64,000 bases of DNA, taken from Chiridota heheva. Taxonomy: Eukaryota > Echinodermata > Holothuroidea > Apodida > Chiridotidae. A model generated the notes under the pieces. That model was given only the letters and a program-made list of their open reading frames with translations. It ran no database searches and was not told where the DNA came from. The stretch covers positions 186,001 through 250,000 of the forward strand of contig JAIGNY010002998.1 in assembly GCA_020152595.1 (NCBI GenBank), given 5' to 3'. The translations under genes and the position numbers were made by a program. Shown here piece by piece: positions 34,670 through 47,464 of the stretch (the first letter of the stretch is position 1; every line of letters starts with the position of its first letter).

Positions 34670-35820
34670 TCAGTTGAAAAACCCTAATACCACCTCCAAA
34701 CATCCAGGGGCTTAATTGATGCTCTTGCCTGCCCCCACCACCAGCATTATGGTGAGCACACATATAGTACTAAGATTCAAACATGAATAAATGATTTCAC
34801 AGCCTTGAAATTAGTCTGACAAACCTGACGAATTAATCCTAACAGCACCCACAGTCAGATATTGATGGTAGCAAAAACAATGACATGGCAACATTAAATT
34901 TTGTGCGACATGGAAAGGTAAAAATGTGACATGAATAATGCGAGTATCGGAAAACAAGAATATGATTCATGACTTGGAGTATACCAACTACATGTGATAC
35001 TGATACTGTGAAATGATACTGAAGAATGGAAAAATGAGACTAAGGCTCTGCATCCAAAGAAAAAGAACAGGAAGGAAAGTCGGGTGATAATTCATTGGAA
35101 TGTTTTGGGTTATTTTGACCGTGAATTAGGTGGGATTTCACACTAAGGTATCTCTTTCTTGCCTTCAGAATTTCGAGGAGATGAAAGAATGGTGCAGTCT
35201 TCTTAAACAATTGTCAAGTATCTTCCCGAGAGAATACTATCAAAGCTCTTCAGATTATTTCAACTGAATAGAAAGGTAAAATGCTTCAAACAAATAAAAC
35301 AACTTAATTAGGGAACAAAAAACAGCTTTCAGGGTAAAAACCGATTTTTCATGTAGATGTAAACAGTCAAATTCCTTCAAAGATCGGAGGCATCCTTGAA
35401 AGTGACACTTTTTTTTTCTCCATGGACTTCATGATGTGCGGTGCCTACTGATATTCTCATAAGGAAGTGTTTAACCTAAATCTGTGTCTTTTCAAAAAGT
35501 CTTTTCACGCAAAGATAACAGGTATGTCACAACTTCAACAGCCACTTCCCCAGAGAATCCAGTGATGTTGTCCAGGTTTTGATGATTTACATGTACACCA
35601 CATAATTTTGTTGCAAATGTAATGAAGTACAGAACAGTGTTCAAGTTGTATCTAAAGGTCTAAGGAAATACAGTATATAATTCAAAGAATAATTACTTAG
35701 AGTACATGTTGTCTAGGTGTCCATTGACCTTTAACATACAATGAGTTACAAGCATAGCCCCTTAAAAAGGGCTGGTCGTGGCCGTGAACTTCAGAAGCCC
35801 TACTAATAAGGACAGAATAA
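34670..35820. other. Unannotated DNA
   Basis: No gene, RNA gene or repeat recognised. Confidence 0.45.
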
Positions 35821-35824
35821 AGAC

Positions 35825-36460
35825 TCAATTGCAAATAAATTTTTTCACTTCCATTCCATGCCATTTAGCAATGATACAATTTTGGTTTGGCCAAGTAACT
35901 CAATTTTTTTGGCACTAGAAAAGCAAATACAATTCTACTCCAGATGCCCCAATTATTTCTCATTATTTCCATCCACTTCATGCCCACTTCTTTACAGGGA
36001 GTTCTTTCCCGGAGTTCTCCCGTTTGTGTTTAGTCAAAAAAGAATGTAACGTTTTGATGCATTTAGGCAGGGAGCTGCCACACTTCCGCTTAATCTACAA
36101 TTGAGTTCCTTTGTTTCAGCTCACTGGTCAAAAATGATCTTTCTTCTGACACACTTTTTTCACCTCTCTACAACTGTACTGCCCAACAAATATTGAAAAT
36201 TGGACTTTGAATGGATTTTTCTTATATTTTTAACATTTGTATTATTTATACTACTTTGAATACCTATTTTGAAAAAATAATCACGCAGTATTAAATTTCC
36301 CATTTTTCAAAATATATCAAAACCATTAGTTTGATTAATGAACAATTGTAATTATTCTAAAATTTCCAAGTTACTGTGTCAAAGATGGTGGATTTTGAGC
36401 ATGTATTCAGGATAGACCTGCCGTGGTCTGAAGGCCACAACAGAAAAAGAGCAAGTGTTC
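35825..36460 (+). repeat. Dispersed repeat M, copy 2 (without MITE B)
   Basis: Aligns with 7840-7939 plus 8503-9005. At the point where copy 1 carries MITE B this copy reads caaatacaattctactccag without interruption, so it records the pre-insertion state. Confidence 0.7.
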
Positions 36461-36700
36461 TGGAGAAGTGCAGTGGCAGATCAGTTAGCGTCAACTTAAG
36501 ATACCGTGATCAACCTGCAGTACAAGTCCTGCATTAGTGTCCTTAAGCAATTACACTTTTGTCCAACTAATTGTGGTAGTATATTCAGTTGTAAATGAAA
36601 ACCTGCAGAAATGAGTTCAGCTGTGATGTAGTTGGTGTCACATCCAGAGAGAGTCATTGACTCTCAGCTGCTTCAGGAATCCACCAGAACAATCAAATAT
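36455..36700 (+). mobile_element. Diverged S1 SINE
   Basis: Shares gcattagtgtccttaagcaa, then ctgtgatgta..tggtgtca, catccagagagagtcat and tctcagctgctt with the SINE at 18.6 kb. The tRNA-like head is much decayed. Confidence 0.6.
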
Positions 36701-36916
36701 GAACAGCTGTGTAATCAATTGTAGCCTACCAATAAGGGCTCCATGTGTACAAGAATACAACGGACCTGTATTGGTTCAGCTGCTGAGCCCTTAGTATGGG
36801 TATTAGGAAGAAAATTAGGCAGTTAATAAGTGGTCCAATTCTATGTTCGTAAGCACCCAAATACAGTATTTAACAAACAAAGTGAACATTATTTATTACA
36901 ATACTGACCCAAAAAA

Positions 36917-37340
36917 AATTCTGCATATTTGTACACCACTGACCCCAACAAAGATTCTGCATATTTGTACACCACTGACCCAACGAACATTCTGCATATT
37001 TGTACACCACTGACCCAACGAACATTCTGCATATTTGTACACCATTGACCCAACGAACATTCTGCATATTTGTACACCACTGACCCAACAAACATTCTGC
37101 ATATTTGTACACCACTGACCCAACAAACATTCTGCATATTTGTACACCACTGACCCAATGAACGTTCTGCATATTTGTACATCACTGACCCAACGAACAT
37201 TCTGCATATTTGTACACCACTGACCGACCATAATTCTGCATATTTGTACAACACTGAACCAACCAACATTCTACATATTTGTACATCACTGACTAGTTAT
37301 ACACACTGACCAACCATAATTCTGAATATTTGTGCAATGC
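36917..37340. repeat. 35-bp tandem repeat, about 12 copies
   Basis: Unit cattctgcatatttgtacac, then cactgacccaacgaa. The right-hand units (37200-37340) are more diverged and lose length. Minus-strand frames through it are repeat artefacts; the period is not a multiple of three. Confidence 0.96.
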
Positions 37341-37344
37341 TGAC

Positions 37345-38015
37345 CCAACCAAAATTTTTACTTCCTTCGAATGTCTCCATTACATACATCCTTTTAAATA
37401 TGCAGGACTTTTGCCTTTTCTTCAAACTGGACAAATCTTTCAAGTTGAAACTTGCCTTGAACCAAATATACCAGTTTCTCCCAAATTCTTCAACCCAACT
37501 TCATGTTACATATCCAAAAAATATTTTTTCTTGGCCTATCTTTCGAAATAACCTCATATTCTTTCTTGAATCATAAAAATAATGTCCATCAAGTCTTTGC
37601 TCTCAATAAAATGTTAAAATCTGAACTACCTAATCATAGTATCGGATTGAATTTCTGATGTAAATTTCTCTTGGGTACTCTTCACTACAGTGAAATATAT
37701 GTGTAAGGTAAGAAGTTGGCCTCCAAGTTAATGAGACTAAAACAACAACGTAGATAGAAGCATGTTCAAAGTATAGCTCTAATGCTTTTAAGGAATGATG
37801 GACTAAATGCACTGATTAAGAAGGGCAACTACGTAGGATGAAGTCACTTGTATCATGTTCTGAAGTAGCCTATAAATTAGTGGTGCAATTAATCAATTGC
37901 TTGTCGTTGTTTAACAAACTGCCCTGGAGGATTAATTTTATGAGGGGGCGGGACAATTAAAACCCTGAAACAGAGGAATGAACGTGTCATACAACAGCAA
38001 CTGCAGATGCTAAAC
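37345..38015. other. Unannotated DNA
   Basis: No gene supported. Overlapping 73-79 aa frames at 37330-37576 have no recognised domain. Confidence 0.45.
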
Positions 38016-38017
38016 TA

Positions 38018-38180
38018 AAGGGTTAGTTATATGGTCATACATGTTGATCCTGATTAAACGAGGACAATCAAATAAAAAATTGCGAAGAAACTTTAAAAAT
38101 CTTAGACATGTTTATGTTTGGAGAAATTACTGAAACGAGACAAGTCGTGACATCACAGCCTCATATTTATCAAATTATGG
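38018..38180 (+). mobile_element. MITE family B, left-half fragment
   Basis: Starts after TA with AAGGGTTAGTTATATGGTC, then catacatgttgatc, gaggaca and tgacatcacagcctcata, in family B order. No right half follows within reach. Confidence 0.65.
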
Positions 38181-38527
38181 ATATTATTGAAATGTCACAT
38201 CTATCTACTTCAGATGTAGAACAGCACTTTCTCTCCATGTACAATGTTTTGATTTAAAGTTAGAAATGGACTTATTCATTGAAACACACTTCTAATTCAG
38301 GATATTACTCCATATAGTCTAGAACTTTGCCTAAAATACATTTGGGATGCTCAAGCTTTTTGACAATTACATTCCTTTTTCATTATTGCAGGCATTTAGG
38401 TCCTTCAAAATGAACTGATTTATCTTGGTTTCCAAATTCATAAACAAACAAATTTCATGACTTTCCATCACCCTAATTCCCATGACCCACAACCCATTTC
38501 CCACTGACACAGGTTTATGATTTGATT

Positions 38528-38608
38528 GAGGGGAGGGGGTGAGGGGATGGGGAGGTGAGGGGATGGGGGACATGAGGGGACGGGGGACGGGAGGGGAGGG
38601 GGTGGCCA
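38528..38608 (+). repeat. G-rich tract with G-quadruplex potential
   Basis: Repeated gaggggatggggag and gacgggggacggg words give many runs of four or more G. Confidence 0.85.
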
Positions 38609-38609
38609 G

Positions 38610-39290
38610 AACCAATGTTGCCAAAATTACCCAATGATTAAAGAAAAGGTCTATTTAAAAATTATTCTTTGTAAAATAATAGGGGCCATAGTTCCCCCAA
38701 CCTCCTCCCCAGAGTAGAGGGTCTTATATGTAATTGAAAACTACCACATTAATCCTTTATTGGATGAACAAAACTATACAAACTTAGCTCCTAATACCTT
38801 AACTATACTCTCTGTTTCCATATGCTGGAATCATAAGCAAATCTAACTCCGATCTTGCACTTTCATCAACTGAGATTTCATGCACCCGAAAGAACAGTCC
38901 ATTATGATAATATCTTGGAGTAAATGAGTTTGCTTTTAAACATATAATTATTGAAAAAGAAATACTTTTTGCTTCATGGCACATTGGTTTTATTTCACTG
39001 ATTTCAGCTATTCCAAATGTTTTTCATTATTTTTATCCTGTCAGAAATGCTTTTTCAGGAAGAAGACATTTAAGCTTGAATGCTTTCTGAATAAAAGAAT
39101 TGCATCATTAAATCAACAGGTTTTGTAAAAAAACAACTGAGGGAACAGTTTTTTTAATAGCAAGTTTGAAAATTAATTTAATTTCAATGGAAAAGAAAAT
39201 AACAAAAAACATTCAATGTCATACCTAAACACAAAGTGGGGACATGGGACATAGTTCTTCAAAAGGTGGGGAGCAATGTTTTACAAATAC
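38610..39290. other. Unannotated DNA
   Basis: No gene or repeat recognised before the (AT)n tract. Confidence 0.45.
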
Positions 39291-39292
39291 TT

Positions 39293-39962
<670 letters not shown>

Positions 39963-39996
39963 TTTTCTTCATGTTTTTATTCTGCCTGAAAGTTTA

Positions 39997-40210
39997 AAGG
40001 ATTAGTTTAGCGGTCAAGCAAGTCTATCTCAAATGTAAGAGGACTTAAAATAAACCAAAATAGAGTAAAGAAAGCATCAAATTGCTTTTTCCATTACGGA
40101 GATATAGAAGTTTATAAGTTTGGTATCATTTTGTGACTAGAAATCAGACAATTGAAATCAGACTAGATGCAATTTAGAGCCTCAGCTTTGTAGCTTAACC
40201 AGAACCAAAA
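39997..40210 (+). mobile_element. MITE family B, copy 5, left half
   Basis: TA-AAGGATTAGTTTAGCGGTC, then aagaggacttaaaa, gtttggtatcattttgtg and gcctcag in family B order, ending at cagaaccaaaa. The matching right half begins at 42404 with the same 11 bases. Confidence 0.8.
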
Positions 40211-40319
40211 GGTTTTGTACTTCGCATGCTTTTTTTTCTTTCATATGCTGATTGATTTGCAAGTTTTGTATTAACTGTCATGTCATTGCATATCATTAAT
40301 GAAATATTTGTTCCACATT

Positions 40320-42115
40320 TATTCATAAGCCACACCCACCATGCACTAAAAATATTGACGACATTAGCATTTCCACTATAATTAACATTATCATCACAAG
40401 TATGATGTAAAAACGGTTGCTCATTTATCCTTTTTCAAGAATTCGTCAGTAAGCTCTGCCTAATCATTAATATTCATGACATCACTACCACAACCACAAC
40501 ATTAGAGCAAATTATAGACCATAACACATCTGTGTACCACTTATGGCATTAATCCAATATACCGCTCATGAGATATGGTGTTTACATCATTTAGCACTTT
40601 TACATGAAACCCCACCTACCATGCATATTAATGACATCTGCTGATAACATATGGTTGGTCATGGTGTGCTGATACTTAACTCCAGCTAGCTTTGCTTGTC
40701 ATTTTCCCTTGCACCTCTTTGTATTTCATCTTCTATGTGTCTTACCTTTTCTCTTTCCCCTTTGTCTGTATTTCCATTCTACACTCTCCAAGCTAGTTTT
40801 AATGTCAGCCTATCTGTCTATAATCACCACTCAGCTCAACTACCCCATACCTTCTCGAGGTACCAACTGTTACACTCATCAGCTAGAGTAAATGAGCGGG
40901 GGCTCTGGGTATGGTAGGAAAACCAAAAAAAACGCGGGAAGATTGGCCTCATCAGTTGACAACCTTTCTAGGAAAAGGAAAACTCTGATGTAAAACTTGG
41001 GCAGACAGAACTCGGTATAAAAAAAAAACCTACAGGTCCTCGCTCTTATACTGGGGTTCTGCAAAAGGCTGACAATCCAATCGGATAAAAACATGTCACA
41101 GAAACTTATAGAGCAAATATATACAATACAATCTCAGCAGTTGAAGTTATTTGCATGATCTCTAGTGATCTATGGAGAAGAGTGGCAAAAAAGGGAAGAA
41201 ACAGTTTTGGATGGAACAGTTGGGGGAAGCTGCAGTAGTAGCAAGAGACAGAAAGAAATGGAAGAATTTGCTTAGAGAAGCCTTAATCTCCATACCCAGA
41301 AGCATTTATACAATAACCAATATTACCATGTCCAATATGATGCCAAACGGATATACAGTTGCTCACTTATCACATTTTCACAATTGTCACTTTAAGCCTC
41401 ACCCACTTATTAATTTCGAGACATCACCACCAAAAACAATAGGGCACATTTGCAGACCATGGGCTATCGGTGAATGCAGTTCATGGTTCGTGAGAAAGTG
41501 TTTACAAGCTTTTTGCTTCCAAAATAATATTACGCCCCGCCCACTACACATAGCAACAAAAGTCAACATTCTCATACAATGAACATGTACATACTAACTA
41601 AAACCATTATTATAACAAATATGAAACAAAACAAACATATGATTATCAAAATAATTAGGAGCATTTCAAGATTTGTATATTAAGCCCCGCCTACTCATTA
41701 ATATGCATATCACCAACAACAACAATAAGGCACATCTACAGACCAAGGGTTATCTGTGTACCAAATGTGACATGAATTCAGTTTATCCTTCTTGAGATTA
41801 TGTGCTTACAAGCTCTTTTCAGCAAAATCCATTTAAGCCCTACCCACTATGCCTAATAATGTAATTCAATAATCTAACACCATGAACATGTACACACCAG
41901 TTAACATCATAATTATACTACATATGAAACAAAACAAACATGCTATTGTTAAATAAGAGCATTTCCAGATTTTTACATTAAGCCCTGCCTACTCATTAAT
42001 ATGGATGACATCACTGTGAAAAACGATAGGGCACATCTACGGACCATGCGCTAACTGTATACCACATGTTCCCAAATCCAGTGTATCATTCTTAAAATAT
42101 CGTGCTTACAAGCAT
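40320..42115 (+). repeat. About 290-bp tandem repeat, diverged, several copies
   Basis: Units marked by taagcc(c/t)cRccYactcatta, then gacatcac, gggcacatctacagaccat, and a tgcttacaagc end. Clear starts lie at 41394, 41681 and 41979 (spacings 287 and 298), with older units around 40328-40620. A LINE-like piece and unrelated sequence interrupt it near 40700-41290. Confidence 0.7.
41190..41290 (+). pseudogene. Possible LINE C-terminal scrap
   Basis: The plus frame contains EAAVVARDRKKWKNLLREAL, which resembles the Trp-containing C-terminal tail of endonuclease-type LINE polyproteins (compare EARQITNNRVQWRECTAAL at 51.5 kb). It is short, with no upstream RT, so it is tentative. Confidence 0.35.
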
Positions 42116-42119
42116 GCTG

Positions 42120-42305
42120 TCACAGACCCACATACATACACACAAATACACACACATACATGCATGCATGCATACATACATACATACATACATACATACA
42201 TACATACATACATACATACATACATACATACATACATACATACACCCATAGATACATACACCCATACATACATACATACATATATACATACATACATACA
42301 TACAT
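42120..42305. repeat. (CATA)n microsatellite
   Basis: Tetranucleotide run with tgcatgcatgcat at its left and ccatagatac interruptions; (CA)n follows at about 42345-42363. Confidence 0.97.
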
Positions 42306-42307
42306 CA

Positions 42308-42339
42308 GAGAGCTGCTACTTTCACAAAGTAACAGCTCC
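42308..42339. repeat. Short hairpin inside the microsatellite
   Basis: gagctgctacttt pairs with aaagtaacagctc over 13 positions with one mismatch, leaving a 3-nt loop. It lies between (CATA)n and (CA)n, like a small palindromic insertion. Confidence 0.7.
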
Positions 42340-42403
42340 CTGCATACACACACACACACACACATGCCAGCGTGACTGCATAGCTTCCTTATGCTGTTAG
42401 CAT

Positions 42404-42751
42404 CAGAACCAAAAACCATGCGACATGTCAGAAAAGTACTAAAACTGAATCTAGGAAAGGTATTTCAAATATACCACCTGAAGAAAGTTTGAGGAAAAAT
42501 CATTTAAATATTAAAAAATGTAAATAAAGTTTCTTTAAAATACGTTAACAATTGTTTTGTTATAAATGTGAGGTGGGGATGCCAACTTTCCATAGCAGAC
42601 TTACTACACCAGCCATTTCTACATAGATAAGACAAAGCTTTAAACTTGAATATAACGAAATCAGATTTTTGAATGCTTTATTCACCATGTTGTTTCTTTT
42701 GAAGTCCCCTTTCATATAAGATGGACTTGTTTGACCCCTAAACTAACCCTA
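42404..42751 (+). mobile_element. MITE family B, copy 5, right half
   Basis: Resumes with cagaaccaaaa and continues through tcaggaaagt-like, aaactgaatctaggaaag, aagaaagtttgaggaaaaat and the right arm, ending CTAACCCTA-TA. Together with 39997-40210 it would make a full-length element interrupted by about 2.2 kb. Confidence 0.8.
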
Positions 42752-42754
42752 TAA

Positions 42755-43305
42755 AATAAAAAAAGAATAACAAATTGGGACAGCACATTCTTTTTCTTAT
42801 CAACAAGACTGTAGATGTTGGTATGGCAAGAAACATGAACAAATATTTTATCCTGTCTGGTGTCTTTGTTTTGAAGACGTTGCTTTGGAAACATGCTGAC
42901 AAATTAATTGAAAACCTGAAACATGGCCCACAATCGTGAGAAGTGTTAATGATCATTTGAATAAAGATGAGTGGCTAACCTGGAAACAGTGGAAAAGGGA
43001 TTTTTCTCCTGCTGACCCGTTTCCAAATTCACTTGTGATCTATTTTTATATATATATATATATATTTTTTTTTATGGAGGCGTAAATTAAAATGTAAAAT
43101 CTGAGAGGCCTTGTAAATAAAACCCTGGCTTTGTCCTTTCCCTCTGAGATTAGAGACAGACAGTAGACACTCAAACATGCCATGGAAAGGCATTCAAATC
43201 ATTCATTTCAATGTAAACAAATGTATCATGGCATTGCACCAAAAATAAATATTTTCTTCCAGACAAAACCCAAATTTGTATTTACGATAAAAGTTAATTT
43301 TCACA
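42755..43305. other. Unannotated DNA
   Basis: No gene supported. A short (TA)n with T run lies near 43047-43074. Confidence 0.45.
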
Positions 43306-43310
43306 ATTTA

Positions 43311-43347
43311 AAGGATAAGTTTAGTGGTCAAATATGTTTATCTCATA
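43311..43347 (+). mobile_element. MITE family B, end fragment
   Basis: TA followed by AAGGATAAGTTTAGTGGTC and aaatatgtttatctcat, the left tip only, cut off by the purine tract. Confidence 0.65.
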
Positions 43348-43349
43348 AC

Positions 43350-43502
43350 AGGGTGGAGGGTGTGAGGGGGATGGGAGGGAGGGAGGGAAGGGAGGGAAGA
43401 GAAGAGAGGGAAGGGAAGGGAAGGGAAGGGATGGGGAAGGAGGGAGGGGAGGGAGGGGTGGGAGGGGTGGGAGGATGGTGGGAGGAGGTGGGAGGGAGGG
43501 GT
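43350..43502 (+). repeat. 150-bp G/A tract (GGGAGG, GGGAAG repeats)
   Basis: Almost pure purine on the plus strand, with many runs of three or four G. It has G-quadruplex and triplex potential. Proline-rich minus frames are artefacts. Confidence 0.95.
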
Positions 43503-43504
43503 AA

Positions 43505-44590
43505 ACAAACAATACAGTAAAAAGTGTTCAATATATCTTCTTCCAATTAAAAAGGTCAGTAATTATCTCTAATGTGGAGGTAAATGGTTTCAAATTTGTG
43601 TGTTTTGATTAGTCGAAATACAAATGTCCAATGTGCACTTATGCTGATAGGCCAATCAGTAATTATATTGGAATAAAATGTATGCCTTCACATTTTAATT
43701 ATGATAGATGGCCTTTAAGGAGAAATTCAGGTTATTCAACCAGCAAAATTAATTATCAATTTCAACTGATGTAGATCTACTACCAAATCTAAAACCATGC
43801 TAGCCAAGCAGGGTGCCATCAATCCAAAATAGAATGCATAAAATGAAAATAAAAAAATAATTCTATAAATACAGTTCAATTCAATTGTTCAAATCTTAAA
43901 CTTCAAAAATTAGATTACTAACTTTATGTTCTTGCCGAAATCATTTCTCCAGAGTGGATTTGAACCCTTCTATTCAACTGACTTAGGAAGCTTTGATAAA
44001 TTATTGTACATACTCTGCATTGAAAAATAGATTTAATGTGAAATCCCTTGTACCTATCAACAGAGCAAAATTCATTGCTGATACACATGCTATATGGATC
44101 AAAGAGCTCTCCAGCTTTCACAAATATGCCTCAAGCAAATTGAGTGTGAAATATATTACCAATAAAGACAAGTGTCTCGTACTACCATCTATGTGGGCCT
44201 TTGACACGGATTAAAATCCTCCAGCAGATAGAATTTCGCTAAAGTATTTGTAAATGTTATTTCTCAACTTCACACTCATCAAATAAATTACTTTTGAGGG
44301 TTCCAGCAAAGTGAAGCTATGATTGTTAGACGTCTGAGCCTGTCTGTCTGCAATGCTGGATCATAATTACATAGCATGACATAAGTATACCACTTACTAT
44401 CTTCCAAAATCAAAGACATTGAAAGGAAAAATGAAAAATATAACATCTTATTACAGTCTACTCCATATATGACCGTGGGTGGGGCCATTGGCCCCAACTC
44501 CCACACACCCCAACACTTCTCAACACACTTTCCATCAAAGTACATAATCATATTCTTCTCACCTTTGCCTTGACCTAATAATGGTCCATG
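43505..44590. other. Unannotated DNA
   Basis: No gene supported. Near 43953 the minus strand has gggttcaaatcca, a B-box-like word, but no convincing A box or cloverleaf. Confidence 0.4.
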
Positions 44591-44597
44591 ACCCTTA

Positions 44598-44790
44598 CAG
44601 TACGCTTGCTACAAGATAACAATTTTTAGCTTGCCCAAGTTTGTGCAAGCTAGCATAAACTTTTTGCAAGCTTACGAAAGCTAACAAATTTTGTTTGCAA
44701 GCTTGCGCCAGCTAATGTTATTTTGTGCAAACTAGCAAGCTTGCATGTACTTGTTCCAAATGCTAGCTTGCAGCAAGCTAGATTTTTATT
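44598..44790. mobile_element. Foldback element G, copy 2
   Basis: Same gataacaatttttagcttg start, gcaagctagc/gcaagcttgc palindromes and an end of gctagcttgcagcaagctag as in copy 1 at 23.2 kb, but about half the length. Confidence 0.65.
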
Positions 44791-44861
44791 TAAGGGCATG
44801 TTATTTACATTAAAACAACTATGGTACTATATACCATCTACATACCCCTGCCCCTAACAAA

Positions 44862-44893
44862 CCATGGAGCTATCTCTGAGTTAATAGCTCCAT
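44862..44893. mobile_element. 32-bp palindromic micro-insertion, copy 1
   Basis: catggagctat pairs perfectly with atagctccatg around a ctctgagtta loop. The hairpin is bracketed by direct aacaaac on both sides (7-bp target-duplication-like). The same palindrome recurs at 46994. No coding capacity. Confidence 0.55.
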
Positions 44894-44894
44894 G

Positions 44895-45455
44895 AACAAA
44901 CATATGCACCATTGCAATGTAATAAATAACCACAATTGCAACATAAATACAGTACTTCACAGGTACAAAATGTTTGTTGCCAAGCACTGTCACAAACTAA
45001 TAATTAACAGCTAGGTTGACCATTTTTGTAAAGAAATGCAATAAATATATTAAACAAAATTCTAAAAGAAAAAGAAAACAGGTAAAACAATGTTACTTTC
45101 TTTACACCACTTGGTATATATGCCCAAGATGATGTATAGAATAACATTTCCATGCTATGTCTATCCCATGTACTTCATATACAGCATGCAAAAGAATACC
45201 ATACTGCCCTAACTTTCTGAAATCTTGAAGTTACTGAGAAAATCAAAGCCCAGCAAACTGACATGCCTTGACAACCTATATACACTTAATACTGCTTCAA
45301 GTTCATATTTACCTAGAAGAAAGCTAGTAGCAGACTATTGATTTATAGAGCAGAAAATAAAGACAATTGTCCCAGTTTGTATTTGTTAGGAAAGCACCAG
45401 CAACTCCCCATAGGATGGTGGGAACTTTTTTGTTTTTAGCATGTTTTTATATATA
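44895..45455. other. Unannotated AT-rich DNA
   Basis: No gene or repeat recognised. Confidence 0.45.
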
Positions 45456-45459
45456 AGAT

Positions 45460-45671
<212 letters not shown>

Positions 45672-46150
45672 GGTCTCATTGAAGAGCATTTTTTGCCCAA
45701 ATATTTATATTTATTTATTTTTCCACCAGAAAAAAGTGAGATATGATTATAATCTCTGAAAGGTAATCAAGCAATGTTGCCCAGAGGCATGGGCATGATC
45801 TGCCTACCGAAAGTCAAAAGTGTGTTGTTTTTTTAAGAGGGGGAGGGAGGAGGATCATACTAAGATACAAACCAGAACATCAATGATGTTGAAGCTCAAC
45901 TTTCCCATTAAAATGTTCAAAAGAGTAGTAAAGATGATATCAAAGGAAGATGAAATGGGGAGTTGCCATTTTCAAGTCAAGTTTTGCATAAAAAATAAAT
46001 ATACTTTTCTGGTCTACCATCATTTAATAATATTTTATTAGAAGCAGTTTATTCAGTTCTTTGCAATATTCCCATTGATTATACTCTAACATAGTACATC
46101 CTTGTTTTCAATTAGTTTGTCTGAGGATGCGTCAGTCATATGATGTGAAA

Positions 46151-46175
46151 CCAAGGATGCACAACGCATCCTTGG
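46151..46175 (+). other. Hairpin in repeat I, copy 1
   Basis: ccaaggatgc-acaac-gcatccttgg: ten perfect pairs. Copy 2 has T-A in place of the terminal C-G pair, so pairing is kept. Confidence 0.8.
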
Positions 46176-46440
46176 TGAAACTAAACAATAAGCAAGGCTT
46201 TCACACATTTTTGTTTTATAAGGCCCCAATCCAAAATACACAAGTTATTTTGCATTAAAATGTTTAAATTCAGCTGGAGGCAGCTGATGTCAAAATGAAA
46301 GCTGTTTGGTGATTCAATTGACTCTTGTCTACACGTGTTACCAAAAAATAATAAATTATCTCCAGAAGAGGGGAAACCTATAAAAATTAGTAGGGGTTGT
46401 CCCTGGATTTGCAGAAAGTATACTTCATCCCCATCACAAC

Positions 46441-46660
46441 ACTTTTTGAGAGAAAACAATATCTAATTTTTTCATACTGACAATACTTATCTTAACTGGC
46501 CTGGCACTTTTCTTATTTTTGTTGAGTAAATGCAGTTTACTTTCCTTAATACTTTTTGAGAGAAAACAATATTTAAATCTTTCACACTGACAGTACTTGT
46601 CTTAACTGGCCTGGCACTTTTCTTATTTTTGTTGAGTAAATGCAGTTTACTTTCCTTAAT
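46441..46660 (+). repeat. 110-bp tandem duplication in repeat I, copy 1
   Basis: 46441-46550 and 46551-46660 are near identical (actttttgagagaaaacaat ... actttccttaat). The other copy of repeat I has a single unit at about 55411-55521, which identifies this as a later change. Confidence 0.93.
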
Positions 46661-46993
46661 AGAGGGAAAAACCCATGGAAACCCCAGGGTCTTTCTTAAT
46701 AGAATCCAAGAAAGTACACTTCAAGACCCTCCAGCAATAATTTGTATAAATAAAAATATTTTCATCATTTATAAGATAATTAACAAGGTATCTCTTACTA
46801 AAGTTGCATCTTCATTTTTATTGGTAAATTTTCTCAAATGAAGGATAATTCCTTCCTCCAACTTCTTAAACTTAAAAAGGATAGTTGTTTCATAAAGCAA
46901 TACGTTTTTTGGTCATTTGCTATACTTAAGATTGAAGAAACTTCAGGCTGCAAAAAAAACTTTAAAAGTTTGCAAATTTACTTTCCATTACAA

Positions 46994-47022
46994 CATGGAG
47001 CTATTTCGATTGAATAGCTCCA
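46994..47022. mobile_element. 29-bp palindromic micro-insertion, copy 2
   Basis: atggagctatt and aatagctccat pair perfectly around tcgattg. Direct repeats cattacaac and cattgcaac bracket it. Repeat I copy 2 at 55903 has a single gcattgcaac and no hairpin, so this is an insertion relative to its paralogue. Confidence 0.7.
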
Positions 47023-47464
47023 TCATTGCAACAACGAAGACAAGTCACTCACAGGCAAAGATAACAAGCCAGGGTAATTAACAGGGATAGAATTCCATGC
47101 TGTCCACACAACAGAGGATATTCTGCACTATAGTGTGAACAAAGTGGTACCTCCTTGGTGTCTTATCGTTTCTCTGGTGTGGATAGTCAGTTGTAGGCAA
47201 CTATTTATATATCAGCTCATATTTTCCAGATTTGACCGCAGATTTTCATGAAAATGAAAATTGCACTATTTAGGTATGCAAACAGTAAATGAAAAACTGA
47301 ATATGCCTCATATGGACATTTTCATGCTCTTCAAGACGGCCAAATTTTAGAGTCTTTGGTCAAAACCTCTGACTAGATACATTTCAAAAATGGGAGATGA
47401 AAGTTAACAGAGATTCCGATTTTATAACCCCAAGTTCGTTAAGCTAAAAATAACCATACAAAAG

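Larger units (their letters stand above)
45865..47460 (+). repeat. 1.5-kb dispersed repeat I, copy 1
   Basis: Aligns collinearly with 54832-56345. Shared blocks include aagagtagtaaagatgatat, atggggagttgccattttca, gctggaggcagctgatgtca, ggtacctccttggtgtctta and gactagatacatttcaaa. This copy has a 110-bp tandem duplication and a micro-hairpin insertion that copy 2 lacks. No ORF longer than about 90 aa; class unknown. A conserved hairpin lies at 46151-46175. Confidence 0.85.

Noticed and set aside
43940-43970. tRNA-like B box on the minus strand (gggttcaaatcca)
   Set aside because: No matching A box or acceptor stem; likely chance or SINE debris.
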